A stretch of 64,000 nt of DNA from contig DASZHO010000007.1 of NCBI GenBank assembly GCA_035937795.1, forward strand, positions 5,202-69,201, in the 5' to 3' direction. The notes beneath the pieces were generated by a model that saw nothing but the letters and a program-made list of their open reading frames with translations, was not told the DNA's origin and ran no database searches. Origin of the DNA: JAMQPK01 sp035937795 (GTDB taxonomy: Bacteria > Acidobacteriota > Vicinamibacteria > Vicinamibacterales > JAMQPK01). Both the position numbers and the translations under genes were made by a program. Within the stretch, counting starts at the first letter, position 1, and each line of letters begins with the position of its first letter. Positions 1 through 8,275 of this stretch are shown here, in pieces.

Positions 1-327
1 CGCGTCGGTCGCAATACAGGTGACCGCTGTCGCGCCAACGCGAAACGAAGAACCGCTCTGCGGAAAACACATCGTCGTCACCGGCGGCGTACCGTTCTCG
101 GTCGCAGGAGCTCCATAGGAAACGGTCAGTGAGTTGCCGTCCGGAGCGACCAGCGTTTGTGGATCGGGACAAGAAATCGTGGGAGGCTGAATCGGAGGGG
201 GCGTGACGCCTGGCCGTGTTGGACTTGAACATGCGCTTGCGGCCACAGTCGTGGCGAGTATTGCCACGAATGATCCGGGGTACGCCCGCAGCCGATGACG
301 GCGGCGAGCGAGCGCGTTCGGAGACAC
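1..327 (-). CDS. HYR-domain lipoprotein, N-terminal part (partial)
   Basis: Reading leftwards from a GTG at 327, the frame stays open to the window edge (109 codons). The N-terminus has an Arg-rich stretch, a hydrophobic segment and a Cys after VAASA, which resembles a lipoprotein signal. Pro/Thr-rich linker sequence follows. The last ~45 residues look like the start of a HYR (hyalin repeat) domain: a SYGAPATENG stretch, a Cys-Phe-Pro-x-Ser-Gly-Ser turn, then FRVGATAVTCIATDA. HYR domains are Ig-like modules of secreted adhesive proteins. It begins 4 bp after the stop of the upstream barrel gene, so the two may be co-transcribed. The start is uncertain and the rest of the protein lies outside the window. 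Confidence 0.6.
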   Translation of the reverse strand, partial: MSPNALARRRHRLRAYPGSFVAILATTVAASACSSPTRPGVTPPPIQPPTISCPDPQTLVAPDGNSLTVSYGAPATENGTPPVTTMCFPQSGSSFRVGATAVTCIATDA

Positions 328-331
328 GACG

Positions 332-1000
332 CTAGAATTTCACTCCTGCACCGAATTGCAGCCGGCCGGTGTTGAAACCCTTGTATATCACCTGAGACGA
401 CACCGTGTCCTGGCCCACGCGGCCGTAACGATAGCTGACGTCGGCGATCCAGCGGTCCATCAGCGTCACGTGGGCACCGGCGCCGACCGTCACGAAGACC
501 TTCGTATAGCTGCCCGTCAGGTCGCCTCCCAACTGCACGCCGAATTGATTGAGTCGACTCGTCACATCGGTGCCCCCGACGGCGAAGGTCACTTTGTTGG
601 AGACGGTGGCTCCGCCGATACCGACGAGCGCGTACGGCGTGAAATGGTGTTGCGGCGAGAAGCGCATGACCACGCCGCCGTCAAAATATGTGGCCGGCTG
701 TTTCGCCTGGAATGTGGCGTTGAACGCTCCGGCGATCGTCTGCGCCTTGGTCTCGATTTCACTCGTCGCGATGTTGGCCATCCGTCCAGCTTCGCCGAAG
801 ACACCGATGCGACCCGGCCCGAGGGAACCCAGAAAGAGGCCGGCCTCGCCGCCCACCGACCCGCTGGTCTTGTGGCCGAACGTCGGCCCAAAGGTTACTT
901 CTGCGTATCCAATGTCCTCCGATGCACCGGGTGTCTGAGCACGAGCGGTTCCCACACCGACAAAGACTGCGACGAGCGCCATAATCACAAGCTGCTTCAT
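332..1000 (-). CDS. Outer-membrane beta-barrel protein (porin-like)
   Basis: 222 aa. The first 20 residues (MKQLVIMALVAVFVGVGTARA) are a signal peptide with a cleavage site after ARA. The mature part alternates polar and aromatic/hydrophobic residues in beta-hairpin fashion and ends in a Phe (GAGVKF), the usual C-terminal signature of outer-membrane barrels recognised by the BAM complex. The size fits an eight-stranded OmpA/OmpW/opacity-type barrel. The ATG at 1000 is preceded by a GAGGGAG ribosome site. A much longer reading in this frame extends antisense to the glycosyltransferase and is not real. The ligand or role cannot be told from sequence. Confidence 0.8.
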   Translation of the reverse strand: MKQLVIMALVAVFVGVGTARAQTPGASEDIGYAEVTFGPTFGHKTSGSVGGEAGLFLGSLGPGRIGVFGEAGRMANIATSEIETKAQTIAGAFNATFQAKQPATYFDGGVVMRFSPQHHFTPYALVGIGGATVSNKVTFAVGGTDVTSRLNQFGVQLGGDLTGSYTKVFVTVGAGAHVTLMDRWIADVSYRYGRVGQDTVSSQVIYKGFNTGRLQFGAGVKF

Positions 1001-1179
1001 GAATCTCCCTCGGCAATATGGCCGGCAGACCGGCAGGACCTGCACGCGGAACACGTGCGTGAACGTGTAGAACGATCTCCGGGCACGAGAAACCGTCGCG
1101 GAAGGCCGGGCCAGCTGCACATCCACGAAAACGCCACGAGTATAACCCGCCTGCCGACGCTGACCAAGCCGCAGAACGT

Positions 1180-2160
1180 TCATACGCCGATCGCCCGGGG
1201 CCGCGGAGGCTCCGCGGACTCGCGAATCTCGCGGATAGCGTACGTCGGTTTGTCCTGTGACTCGTGATACGTGCGCGCCATGATCTCGGCGAGCAGCCCC
1301 ATGGTCACCAGCTGGATGCCGGTGAAGATCAAGAGCACTCCGAACAACAGCATCGGCCGGTTGGCGATTGACTGATTGCCGAACAGGCGCTGGTATGACA
1401 GCCAGGCCGTGATCAAAAACCCGAGCACTCCCATCGGCACGCCGATCAACCCGAACATCTGCAGCGGCCGCGTTGAATAGCTCAGCAGGAACTTCACGGT
1501 CACGAGGTCCAGAATCACGCGAAACGTTCTCGACAGGCCATATTTCGATCGGCCGTGACGCCGCGCGCGATGGTTCACAACAACCTCGGAGATATTCACG
1601 CCGATTTCGCTGGCGATCGCGGGAAGAAATCGGTGCATCTCGCCGTAGAGCTTCAGCGGCTTCACCACCTCGGCGCGAAAGACCTTCAACGAGCAGCCGT
1701 AGTCGTGCAGTCTCACGCGCGTGGATACCGAGATCAGCTTGTTGGCCAGTTCGGACGGCAAGCGCCTGGTCAGCCACGGATCTTTCCGATCCTTGCGCCA
1801 GCCGCATACGATGTCGTACCCCTCGTCGATGCGGCGAATCATCTCGGGCAGGTCGCGGGGATCGTTCTGGAGATCGCCGTCGGCCGTTGCAATGAGCCGC
1901 CCCTTCGCTTCCTTGAAACCCGCCGCGAATGCCGCCGTCTGACCGAAATTCCGGCGGAACCGTATGATGCGCCAGCGAGTGTCTCTCGCCTGCAATCGGC
2001 ACAGCTGTTCGAAGCTGTCGTCGGTACTCCCGTCGTCCACCGCCAGCACCTCGTAGCTCCGGCCCCAGCGGTCGAGCACTTCCGTCAGCTCGCGGTAGAG
2101 CTCGCCGATATTCGGCGATTCGTTGCGGATGGGGATGACGACTGAAAGCTCCGGGCTCAT
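1180..2160 (-). CDS. Polyprenyl-phosphate glycosyltransferase, GT2 family (ArnC/DPM1-like)
   Basis: 326 aa. The N-terminal GT-A domain shows SVVIPIRNE at the start, DDGSTDDS near residue 42 and the DGDLQNDP motif near residue 95; DxD-like residues bind the metal and sugar nucleotide. Two C-terminal membrane helices follow (about residues 230-255 and 265-290), the layout of enzymes that load a sugar onto undecaprenyl or dolichyl phosphate at the cytoplasmic membrane. Such lipid-linked sugars are used by GT-C transferases, and one is encoded nearby at 2815. Sugar specificity is unknown. A perfect TATAAT lies 11 nt before the ATG. Confidence 0.88.
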   Translation of the reverse strand: MSPELSVVIPIRNESPNIGELYRELTEVLDRWGRSYEVLAVDDGSTDDSFEQLCRLQARDTRWRIIRFRRNFGQTAAFAAGFKEAKGRLIATADGDLQNDPRDLPEMIRRIDEGYDIVCGWRKDRKDPWLTRRLPSELANKLISVSTRVRLHDYGCSLKVFRAEVVKPLKLYGEMHRFLPAIASEIGVNISEVVVNHRARRHGRSKYGLSRTFRVILDLVTVKFLLSYSTRPLQMFGLIGVPMGVLGFLITAWLSYQRLFGNQSIANRPMLLFGVLLIFTGIQLVTMGLLAEIMARTYHESQDKPTYAIREIRESAEPPRPRAIGV

Positions 2161-2171
2161 CGGAAGTCGAT

Positions 2172-2177
2172 ATTATA
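2172..2177 (-). promoter_or_regulatory. -10 box (TATAAT) of the GT2 gene
   Basis: On the minus strand a perfect TATAAT lies 11 nt before the glycosyltransferase start, between that gene and the end of the upstream DedA gene. No good -35 is seen at normal spacing (TTGACC is only 12 nt upstream). It predicts a very short leader of about 5 nt. Confidence 0.5.
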
Positions 2178-2191
2178 CAGACATTTACCGG

Positions 2192-2785
2192 TCAAACCAG
2201 CCGCTTGCGCTTGAGCGACCAGATCCAGACGAGGCCGCCCGCCAGCGCGACGGCGGCCAGACCCGCGGCGATGATCACCCCGTTTTCGTGCAGGTAGTGC
2301 AGCGCGGCTTCACCCCACAGGAGGGCCATGATGCCCTCGCCGAAGTATCGGACGCCGCGGCCGACGGCTATTGCGATGATGAACGTGCGCAGCGGCACCG
2401 CTGACACCCCGGCCAGCAGCACGAAAATCTTGAACGGTGCCGGAGGAGGCAGCAGCGCGGGAACCAGCAGCGCCAGTCCGCCATATTTCCGCATGAGCGC
2501 CATGGCGCGGTCGATGTGCCGCTCGTGAAAGCGCTTCCGCAGGAGCGCCTCCTCGCCTTTCAGCCCGACGTAATACAGCGCCAGGCACCCCAGCACCGAG
2601 CCGAGCGTGGCCATCCCCGCGTAGAACAACATGCGCTCGCGATGGCGCACGACCATGACGATGATGAGAAAGTCTGTGACCTCGGGAAACGAGAGAAACG
2701 AGGAGTCGAGGAAGGTAATGATGAAGATCCCGAAGCCACCGATGGTGAACGCGAAGGCTTCAATCCATTTCGCCAGTCGAGTCAT
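2192..2785 (-). CDS. DedA/VTT-domain membrane protein
   Basis: 197 aa from the ATG at 2785. The protein has four to five hydrophobic segments and the DedA/SNARE-associated (VTT) pattern: an N-terminal re-entrant helix, LPPPAPFKIFVLLAG near the middle and the basic GRGVRYFGEG stretch. DedA proteins are proposed lipid scramblases or transporters, including for undecaprenyl phosphate. Its position between two glycosyltransferase genes fits lipid-carrier metabolism, though that is inference. An upstream start at 2833 adds 16 residues but would run into the divergent gene at 2815, so the ATG at 2785 is preferred. Confidence 0.82.
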   Translation of the reverse strand: MTRLAKWIEAFAFTIGGFGIFIITFLDSSFLSFPEVTDFLIIVMVVRHRERMLFYAGMATLGSVLGCLALYYVGLKGEEALLRKRFHERHIDRAMALMRKYGGLALLVPALLPPPAPFKIFVLLAGVSAVPLRTFIIAIAVGRGVRYFGEGIMALLWGEAALHYLHENGVIIAAGLAAVALAGGLVWIWSLKRKRLV

Positions 2786-2801
2786 TGAGCGGTTAACGTT
2801 G

Positions 2802-2808
2802 TATTCTA
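2802..2808. promoter_or_regulatory. Symmetric -10 element shared by DedA and GT-C genes
   Basis: TATTCTA reads as TATTCT on the plus strand, 7 nt before the TTG start at 2815, and as TAGAAT on the minus strand, 17 nt before the DedA ATG at 2785. The gap between the two start codons is 29 bp. Neither gene has a visible ribosome-binding site. Confidence 0.45.
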
Positions 2809-2814
2809 GGGCGT

Positions 2815-4368
2815 TTGAAGGATCGTTTGCCAAAGATCGCAGGCGGTCTCGCCATCGCGATTGGCGTGGCCGCCGCCTGGTTTTACCATCGCCAGGGACT
2901 GACGCTCAGCCATTACGATGCGAAGGCGCATCTGGTCGTCGCGCGGCGCATTCTCGACAGCATCACGCCTGAGTATTCGCAGATCGGCGCGGTGTGGCTG
3001 CCGCTGCCGCACCTGCTGAACATGCTGCCGGTGCAGATCGATGAGTTGTACCGCACCGGCTCGTCGGCTGTCGCTCTATCGATCCTTTCCTTCGCGCTCG
3101 GCTGTTACGCCGTCGCGCGGCTCGTCCTTCAAGTCACCGGCTCTCGGCTGGGGGCGCTTCTGGCGCTCACGCTCTTCGCGCTCGATCCGGACATTCTCTA
3201 CCTGCAATCGACGCCGATGACCGAGCCGATGCTGTTCGGATTGACGCTGCTGGGGGTCAGCCTGGTTTACGACTGGGTCGAGCGGGGCGGCGAAGGAGAG
3301 CCGGCGGCGGCGGGCTGGGTGCTGATCGCGGCTTGCTTGACCCGCTACGAAGCGTGGCTGGTGACGGCCATGCTCGTGGTGCTCACGCCGGCCGCGCTCG
3401 TCGCCGGCGGGCTTCGCATGGCAGAGGCACTCAGGCGAACAGCCCAACTGGCGGTCTACCCCGCGCTCGCCATCGTGGTGTTCATTCTCCACAGCCAGTT
3501 CACCATCGGCAAATGGTTTGTCACCGGTGGATTCTTCGTCGTCGATCCTCAGATACTCGGTCATCCGCTCTACGCATTCCTCCAGGTGGTGTACGGCATC
3601 CGCACGCTGTCGAATGACTCCCTGGTCCTGCTTTCCGTTGCGGGCGCCTGCGTCGTCCTGCTTCGTGGGCTCGTAGAGCGCGAACGTTCTGCCCGCCTCG
3701 TGGTGCTCGCGCTTCTGGGTTTCCTTGCGCTGCCGGCCTATGCGTTTTATGAGGGGCATCCGTTCCGGATGCGTTACATGATCGCCCCTGTGGTGACGGT
3801 CGCGGTGTTTTGCGGCATCGCGCTGGGGAGCCTTCGCGGCCGCTTTCAGGCGATCGCGGCGGCAGGGCTCGCGATTTTCCTTGCGGCCACGCTGCGTCCG
3901 CTGAACCCGAAGGCACCGATGGTCCAGGAAGCGCAGTGGGACCGCCCGAACAGCCGCGGCCGTCAGGCGGTGACCGTCTGCCTGATGCGCGAGTACCACC
4001 ACGAGCCGATTCTCGCCAGCATGGGCTCGCTCGCGCACTACATGCAGGAGCTTTCGCACGAGGGCCTCAATATTCGCGATTTCGTGCACGAAGGCAATCT
4101 GCCGTACTGGCAGGAGGATATCGAATCGCCCAAAGGCCGCGTGGGATGGATTCTGATCGAGGAAAAGGCTGAGGGGGGCGACGTGTTGGCAGCGCGGGCG
4201 CGAGCCTCGTCGCAGTTTCTGCTCGGGTTTACGCGCGTCTGCAGCGGCGGCGGCGTCGCGCTCTATAGAGGGGCGGAGGGAGGTAATGAAGGAGGGAAGA
4301 GTGATGTAAAGAAAGTTAAAAGTAAAAAGTTAAAAGTTGAAAGTAAAAAGTTGAAAGTGGAAAGTTGA
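2815..4368 (+). CDS. GT-C family membrane glycosyltransferase
   Basis: 517 aa from a TTG start. About ten hydrophobic segments span most of the protein. A first periplasmic-type loop carries acidic residues (YDAKAHLVVARRIL) in the position of the catalytic Asp of PMT/ArnT enzymes. The soluble C-terminal part (about residues 380-480) has no recognised fold. GT-C enzymes move a sugar from a polyprenyl-phosphate donor on the outer side of the membrane; the GT2 enzyme at 1180 could supply such a donor. The last ~25 residues are odd: a Lys/Val/Ser tail (KKVKSKKLKVES and a repeat of it) coded by a heptanucleotide tandem repeat that runs through the stop codon. Confidence 0.72.
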   Translation: MKDRLPKIAGGLAIAIGVAAAWFYHRQGLTLSHYDAKAHLVVARRILDSITPEYSQIGAVWLPLPHLLNMLPVQIDELYRTGSSAVALSILSFALGCYAVARLVLQVTGSRLGALLALTLFALDPDILYLQSTPMTEPMLFGLTLLGVSLVYDWVERGGEGEPAAAGWVLIAACLTRYEAWLVTAMLVVLTPAALVAGGLRMAEALRRTAQLAVYPALAIVVFILHSQFTIGKWFVTGGFFVVDPQILGHPLYAFLQVVYGIRTLSNDSLVLLSVAGACVVLLRGLVERERSARLVVLALLGFLALPAYAFYEGHPFRMRYMIAPVVTVAVFCGIALGSLRGRFQAIAAAGLAIFLAATLRPLNPKAPMVQEAQWDRPNSRGRQAVTVCLMREYHHEPILASMGSLAHYMQELSHEGLNIRDFVHEGNLPYWQEDIESPKGRVGWILIEEKAEGGDVLAARARASSQFLLGFTRVCSGGGVALYRGAEGGNEGGKSDVKKVKSKKLKVESKKLKVES

Positions 4369-4405
4369 AAGTTAAGAGCTGAACGCTGAACGCTAAGGGT
4401 CAAGA
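4311..4405. repeat. Heptanucleotide tandem repeat (AAAGTTA/GCTGAAC type)
   Basis: Degenerate 7-bp units such as GTTAAAA, GTAAAAA, GTTGAAA and GTGGAAA, then GTTAAGA, GCTGAAC, GCTGAAC, GCTAAGG and GTCAAGA. The tract covers the stop codons of both convergent genes (4366-4368 plus and 4400-4402 minus), so it codes the C-terminal tail of the GT-C protein. It is clearly more A-rich than its surroundings. A related imperfect 8-bp pattern (GTAATGAA, GGAGGGAA) lies just before it at 4280-4305. Confidence 0.85.
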
Positions 4406-5197
4406 GCGGGCGCGGAGGAAGGCGCTGGCGATCGTTTGCATATCCTCATGGATCTTGCCGTTGGTGGCCAGCAACTGATGGCGGCGCGAGGAAAAGGGGA
4501 CGCCGTCGAAGTCGGTGACCTTCCCGCCCGCTTCTTCGACGATGAGGCCGCCTGCGGCGATGTCCCAGGGCTTCAGATCCTGTTCCCAGAAGCCGTCCAT
4601 GCGGCCTGCCGCGACGTAGCAAAGGTCGAGCGCCGCGGAGCCCAGCCGCCGCACGGCGCGCGCCTTCCCGACAAACTCACCGAACAACCCGATGATTTCC
4701 GGAATCCGCTTGTGCACGTCGTACGGAAACCCGGTGACGAGCATCGACTCGACCAGCGTCGAGGCATTCGAGACGCGGATTGGCTCGCCGTTCAGGAATG
4801 CGCCGGCACCGCGCTCGGCGACAAACAGCTCCTTGCGCGTGGGGTCGTAGATGGCGCCGAGGACGGCGCGGCCGTCGATCTCGAGCGCCAGCGACGAGCA
4901 GAAAATCGGCAAGCCATGCGCGTAGTTGTTGGTGCCGTCGATGGGATCGAACACCCAGCAGTGCGACGCGTCGAGGGTGGCCTGGTCCTGCCCGAACTCC
5001 TCGGCGAGGATGGTGTGGTCGGGAAACCGCTCGGCCACCATCTGGCGGAACATCGTTTCGACCGCGATGTCCGCCTCGGTGACCAGATCGATCTTGCCCT
5101 TTTTCGACACGTTGAACCCGCTGGTGATGAAAGCCATCTGAATGTCCCCGGCTTTGATCACCGCCTCGATTGCCGTGGCAAGAAACAGCGGGTTCAC
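4400..5197 (-). CDS. suhB: Inositol-1-monophosphatase family protein (SuhB-like)
   Basis: 265 aa. Metal-site motifs of the IMPase superfamily are present: Glu in LAEEFG (near residue 66), DPIDGTNNYAHG (Asp84 and Asp87, WVFDPIDGT) and the C-terminal KPWDIAAGGLIVEEAGG. The family hydrolyses inositol monophosphates and related sugar phosphates with Mg2+; the E. coli member SuhB also helps rRNA antitermination. The GTG start overlaps the TGA of the RsbW-like gene (GTGA), so the two are translationally coupled. The stop codon lies inside a heptamer repeat. Substrate is not predictable. Confidence 0.9.
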   Translation of the reverse strand: MNPLFLATAIEAVIKAGDIQMAFITSGFNVSKKGKIDLVTEADIAVETMFRQMVAERFPDHTILAEEFGQDQATLDASHCWVFDPIDGTNNYAHGLPIFCSSLALEIDGRAVLGAIYDPTRKELFVAERGAGAFLNGEPIRVSNASTLVESMLVTGFPYDVHKRIPEIIGLFGEFVGKARAVRRLGSAALDLCYVAAGRMDGFWEQDLKPWDIAAGGLIVEEAGGKVTDFDGVPFSSRRHQLLATNGKIHEDMQTIASAFLRARS

Positions 5198-5625
5198 AGG
5201 TGCTTCAGCATGCGCACTTCCATTCCGCCGTCACGCGCGCGGTAGATCGACACATCGTCCATGAACTGGCGCGCCAGAAAAATTCCGCGGCCGCTCGTAT
5301 TCAGGATATTTTCCGGCGCGAGCGGATCGCCGAGGCTGCCGGGGTCGAATCCCGCGCCCTGGTCGCGCACGCAGACTACCAGATCGCGCGAGGTCCCGTT
5401 GGCCTCCACCTGGAAGTCGAGGAACACCAGCTTGGCGGGGTTGCTCTTGTTGCCGTGCGTGATGGCGTTGATCACCGTCTCGCGCACCGCCATGCTGGTC
5501 CAGTGGACCGCTTCCTCGTCGAACCCGAGCCGGTGGCCGATCTCTTCGGTCACGTGTTGCACGTGCTCCAGCACATCGATGGTGCTCTGCAGTGCAAGAT
5601 GGACGCGCTCGAAGGCACCGGCCAT
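5194..5625 (-). CDS. RsbW-like serine kinase / anti-sigma regulatory ATPase
   Basis: 143 aa from the ATG at 5625. It is a single HATPase_c domain of the GHKL fold: the N box is AVRETVINAITHGN (about residues 60-75), the G1 box is VRDQGAGFDPGSL and the G2-like part is NTSGRGIFLARQFMDDV. Proteins of this size act as anti-sigma factors or phosphorylate STAS antagonists in partner-switching systems. No STAS, PP2C phosphatase or SigB-type sigma gene is adjacent, so the partner is unknown. A longer frame to 5748 would overlap aroA and is rejected. A -10-like TATACT lies 12 nt upstream, shared with aroA. Confidence 0.85.
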   Translation of the reverse strand: MAGAFERVHLALQSTIDVLEHVQHVTEEIGHRLGFDEEAVHWTSMAVRETVINAITHGNKSNPAKLVFLDFQVEANGTSRDLVVCVRDQGAGFDPGSLGDPLAPENILNTSGRGIFLARQFMDDVSIYRARDGGMEVRMLKHL

Positions 5626-5637
5626 GCGTATGGCCGT

Positions 5638-5645
5638 AGTATAGT
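5638..5645. promoter_or_regulatory. Symmetric -10 element shared by rsbW-like gene and aroA
   Basis: AGTATAGT reads as TATAGT on the plus strand, 6 nt before the aroA ATG, and as TATACT on the minus strand, 12 nt before the rsbW-like ATG. The start codons are 26 bp apart. The geometry predicts a leaderless aroA mRNA and a leader of about 5 nt on the other strand. No ribosome site is visible for either. Confidence 0.5.
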
Positions 5646-5651
5646 CTCCGG

Positions 5652-6953
5652 ATGCCCTCCATCGCCGCCACCACGGTGAGGCCCGCCCGCCGCGTGAAGG
5701 GGCGCGTGCGGATGGGCGGGGACAAATCCATCTCGCACCGCTATGCACTGCTTGCGGCGCTCGCGAGCGGCCGCTCCACCATCGGCAGCTATTCCTCAGG
5801 CGCCGATTGCGCCGCCACGCTCGATTGCCTGCGGAATGCCGGTGCCGACGTTCGCGCGCGCCGTTCGCCGGACGGTTCGATAACGGTTGAAATCGCCGGC
5901 CGTGGATTGCGCGGCTTACAGCCCCCCGCGTCTGCCCTCGACGCGCAGAACTCGGGCACGACCATGCGGTTGCTGTCGGGTGTGCTCGCGGCGCATCCCT
6001 TCACTTCGACAATCAAGGGCGATCGATCGCTGACGCGCCGGCCGATGGGGCGCGTCATCGAGCCGCTGGTGCAGATGGGAGCGCGCATCGAATCGCGCGA
6101 CGGGCTTCCGCCGCTCACCATTCACGGGGCCGGCCTGCGCGCGATTGCTTACAGAACGCCGGTGCCGAGCGCGCAGATCAAGAGCGCCGTTCTTCTCGCG
6201 GGCCTGCAGGCTGAGGGCACCACGGTCGTGAGCGAATCGGCGCCCTCACGAAACCATACCGAGCTCGCGTTTCGCGCCTTCGGCGTTGAAGTGGGCGTCG
6301 ACGGCACCACGGTCACGATCAGAGGCGGTCAGCCGCTGTACGGCGGCGATTTCGTGGTCCCTGGCGACATTTCTTCGTCTGCTTTCTGGGCGGCGGCGGC
6401 GGCCGCCCTGCCCGGTTCGGACATCGAAATCGAAAACGTCGGTCTGAATCCCACGCGGACCGCGCTGCTCGACGTGCTTCGCCAGGCGGGGGCCCGCATT
6501 GAAACGAGCATCGAGCGGAAAGCCGGAGGAGAGCCAACCGGCCGCGTGCGTATTCGCTACGGCCGGCCCGGCGCGCTGGTGCTCAGCGGGGCCGACGTTC
6601 CGCTCCTGATCGACGAGATTCCTGCCCTGGCGGCGTGGGCCACGCACGGCAACGAGCTGCACGTCACGGGCGCGGGCGAGCTGCGCGTGAAGGAGAGCGA
6701 TCGCATCACCGCGCTGGTGCGCGGCTTCCAGGCGCTTGGCGCCGATGTCGAAGAGTTCAGCGACGGGTTTCACCTGCGCGGCGCGCGGAAGCTCAAAGGC
6801 GGGCAGGCCGATGCGGTGGGCGACCACCGGCTGGCCATGGCGTTCGCCATCGCGGCGCTCGGGGCCGAAAACCCCTCGATCATCACGGGCGCGGACTCGG
6901 TAGCGATTTCCTATCCCGAGTTCTTCGAGACCCTTGAACGGCTGAGTGAGTAG
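5652..6953 (+). CDS. aroA: 3-phosphoshikimate 1-carboxyvinyltransferase (EPSP synthase)
   Basis: 433 aa, full length. It joins shikimate-3-phosphate and phosphoenolpyruvate in aromatic amino-acid synthesis. Family motifs seen: GGDKSISHR with Lys25 near the N-terminus, NSGTTMRLLSGVL (the conserved N-x-G-T loop), LTRRPMGRVIEPL, and near the C-terminus RVKESDRI and DHRLAMAFAIAAL. The loop has NSGTTMR rather than the LGNAGTAMR of the E. coli type. The gene is followed after 33 bp by aroK, so two steps of the shikimate pathway are next to each other. Start chosen at the first ATG, just after the shared -10 element. Confidence 0.96.
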   Translation: MPSIAATTVRPARRVKGRVRMGGDKSISHRYALLAALASGRSTIGSYSSGADCAATLDCLRNAGADVRARRSPDGSITVEIAGRGLRGLQPPASALDAQNSGTTMRLLSGVLAAHPFTSTIKGDRSLTRRPMGRVIEPLVQMGARIESRDGLPPLTIHGAGLRAIAYRTPVPSAQIKSAVLLAGLQAEGTTVVSESAPSRNHTELAFRAFGVEVGVDGTTVTIRGGQPLYGGDFVVPGDISSSAFWAAAAAALPGSDIEIENVGLNPTRTALLDVLRQAGARIETSIERKAGGEPTGRVRIRYGRPGALVLSGADVPLLIDEIPALAAWATHGNELHVTGAGELRVKESDRITALVRGFQALGADVEEFSDGFHLRGARKLKGGQADAVGDHRLAMAFAIAALGAENPSIITGADSVAISYPEFFETLERLSE

Positions 6954-6986
6954 ATAGTTCACAATACCCCGGTTGTTCTTTCATTC

Positions 6987-7484
6987 GTGAAGACGGACAA
7001 AATCTATCTCGTCGGATTCATGGGGGCCGGCAAGACCACGCTGGCCCAGGCCTTGGCGCGGCGGCTGGGGTGGCGCGCGGAAGACGTGGACATGCTGATC
7101 GAGGCGCGCGAACACCGAACCGTGACCGACATTTTCGCACGCGAGGGCGAGGCGTACTTCCGGGCGCTGGAGCGGCAGACCATCTTCTCGCTTCTGCCGG
7201 CGCGCCACATCGTTGTGGCCACCGGCGGCGGCACGTTCGGCGATCCCGACAACCGCGCGGCCATCAACGCCGACGGCGTGTCGGTGTGGATTGACGTGCC
7301 GTTCGACGAGCTGCTGTCGAGAATTCCGCCAGACGGCCGGCGCCCCCTTGCGCACGATCTCGCGCAGATGACGCTGCTCTACGAAGCCAGGCGCCTCGCC
7401 TACGAGCAGGCGCACATCAAGCTGGATGGGGCGCGCGCGCGCCCCGAGGAGCTGATCGAGCAGCTCGTGGACACGCTCGAATGA
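6987..7484 (+). CDS. aroK: Shikimate kinase
   Basis: 165 aa from a GTG start. It phosphorylates shikimate with ATP, the step before AroA. Walker A is GFMGAGKT (residues 10-17), the shikimate-binding Asp is in AEDVDMLIE and the glycine loop is VATGGGTF near residue 78. The lid region is PPDGRRPLA. The length is normal for the family. The stop overlaps the ATG of the next gene (ATGA). Confidence 0.95.
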   Translation: MKTDKIYLVGFMGAGKTTLAQALARRLGWRAEDVDMLIEAREHRTVTDIFAREGEAYFRALERQTIFSLLPARHIVVATGGGTFGDPDNRAAINADGVSVWIDVPFDELLSRIPPDGRRPLAHDLAQMTLLYEARRLAYEQAHIKLDGARARPEELIEQLVDTLE

Positions 7485-8230
7485 GCCGCTACCTCGTCAT
7501 CAGCGACATCCACAGCAATCTCGAGGCGCTCGACGCCGTGCTCCGGGCTTCCTCGAAGCAGAACTGCGACGGTGTGCTCGTCCTCGGCGATCTCGTCGGG
7601 TACGGCGCCAGCCCCAACGAGGTCGTCAAACGAATCCGCGAGTTGAACCCCGCGGCTCTCGTCCGGGGCAACCACGACAAGGTGGCCTCGGGCCTGGAGA
7701 CAGCAGAGGACTTCAATCCGATGGCCCGCCTGGCGGTGGACTGGACCCGCCACGCCTTGACCGAGGAGACGCTCGAGTATCTCAGCGCGCTGCCCGCCGG
7801 TCCGAGGCTCGTCGCGGATCGGATTGAGGTGTGTCATGGCTCCCCCGTCGACGAGGATCTGTACGTGATGGCCGACGTGGACGCCATCCGCTCGATTGAA
7901 GCCGCCCGGCGATCGCTCTGCCTGTTCGGCCACACCCACGTTGCCTTGTGCGCGAGGCTCGATGACAACCGCCGGCTTGAAATAGAAACGCCGCAAGGCC
8001 ATCCGGAGTTTGAAACCGGCCTCGCGCCGTCGGCGAAGTACCTGATCAACCCCGGATCGGTGGGCCAACCGCGCGACGGCGACTCGCGCGCGGCGTATGC
8101 CATTGCGGATTTGGACAGCGACGTCGTCACGCTCTACCGCGTCGCGTACCCGATCGAAACCGCACAGAAGAAAATCGTCGACGCGGGGTTGCCGCCGATG
8201 CTGGCGTACAGGTTGGGAATGGGACGGTAG
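7481..8230 (+). CDS. Calcineurin-like metallophosphoesterase (YfcE/MPP family)
   Basis: 249 aa. The five metal-binding blocks of the MPP family appear in order: SDIHSN (residue ~8), GDLVGYGASP (~38), RGNHDK (~62), VCHGSP (~118) and FGHTHVAL (~148). The GDLVGYG form is typical of bacterial YfcE-like phosphodiesterases of unknown substrate. It overlaps aroK by 4 bp, so it is probably in the same operon. It ends at a heptamer repeat shared with the convergent ccm cluster. Confidence 0.88.
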   Translation: MSRYLVISDIHSNLEALDAVLRASSKQNCDGVLVLGDLVGYGASPNEVVKRIRELNPAALVRGNHDKVASGLETAEDFNPMARLAVDWTRHALTEETLEYLSALPAGPRLVADRIEVCHGSPVDEDLYVMADVDAIRSIEAARRSLCLFGHTHVALCARLDDNRRLEIETPQGHPEFETGLAPSAKYLINPGSVGQPRDGDSRAAYAIADLDSDVVTLYRVAYPIETAQKKIVDAGLPPMLAYRLGMGR

Positions 8231-8233
8231 CTG

Positions 8234-8275
8234 CGGGCTTTCGGCTCTGGGCTTTAGGCGTCGGGCTTTGCGCCT
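8234..8275. repeat. Heptanucleotide tandem repeat (GGGCTTT type)
   Basis: About six degenerate 7-bp units: CGGGCTT, TCGGCTC, TGGGCTT, TAGGCGT, CGGGCTT, TGCGCCT. The tract starts 3 bp after the metallophosphoesterase stop and contains the minus-strand stop (8254-8256), so it codes the last residues (KPDA) of the small ccm-linked protein. Confidence 0.7.

Noticed and set aside
332..2002. 556-aa reading of the outer-membrane barrel gene
   Set aside because: The first ~330 residues overlap the glycosyltransferase gene in another frame; the signal peptide and ribosome site fix the start at 1000.
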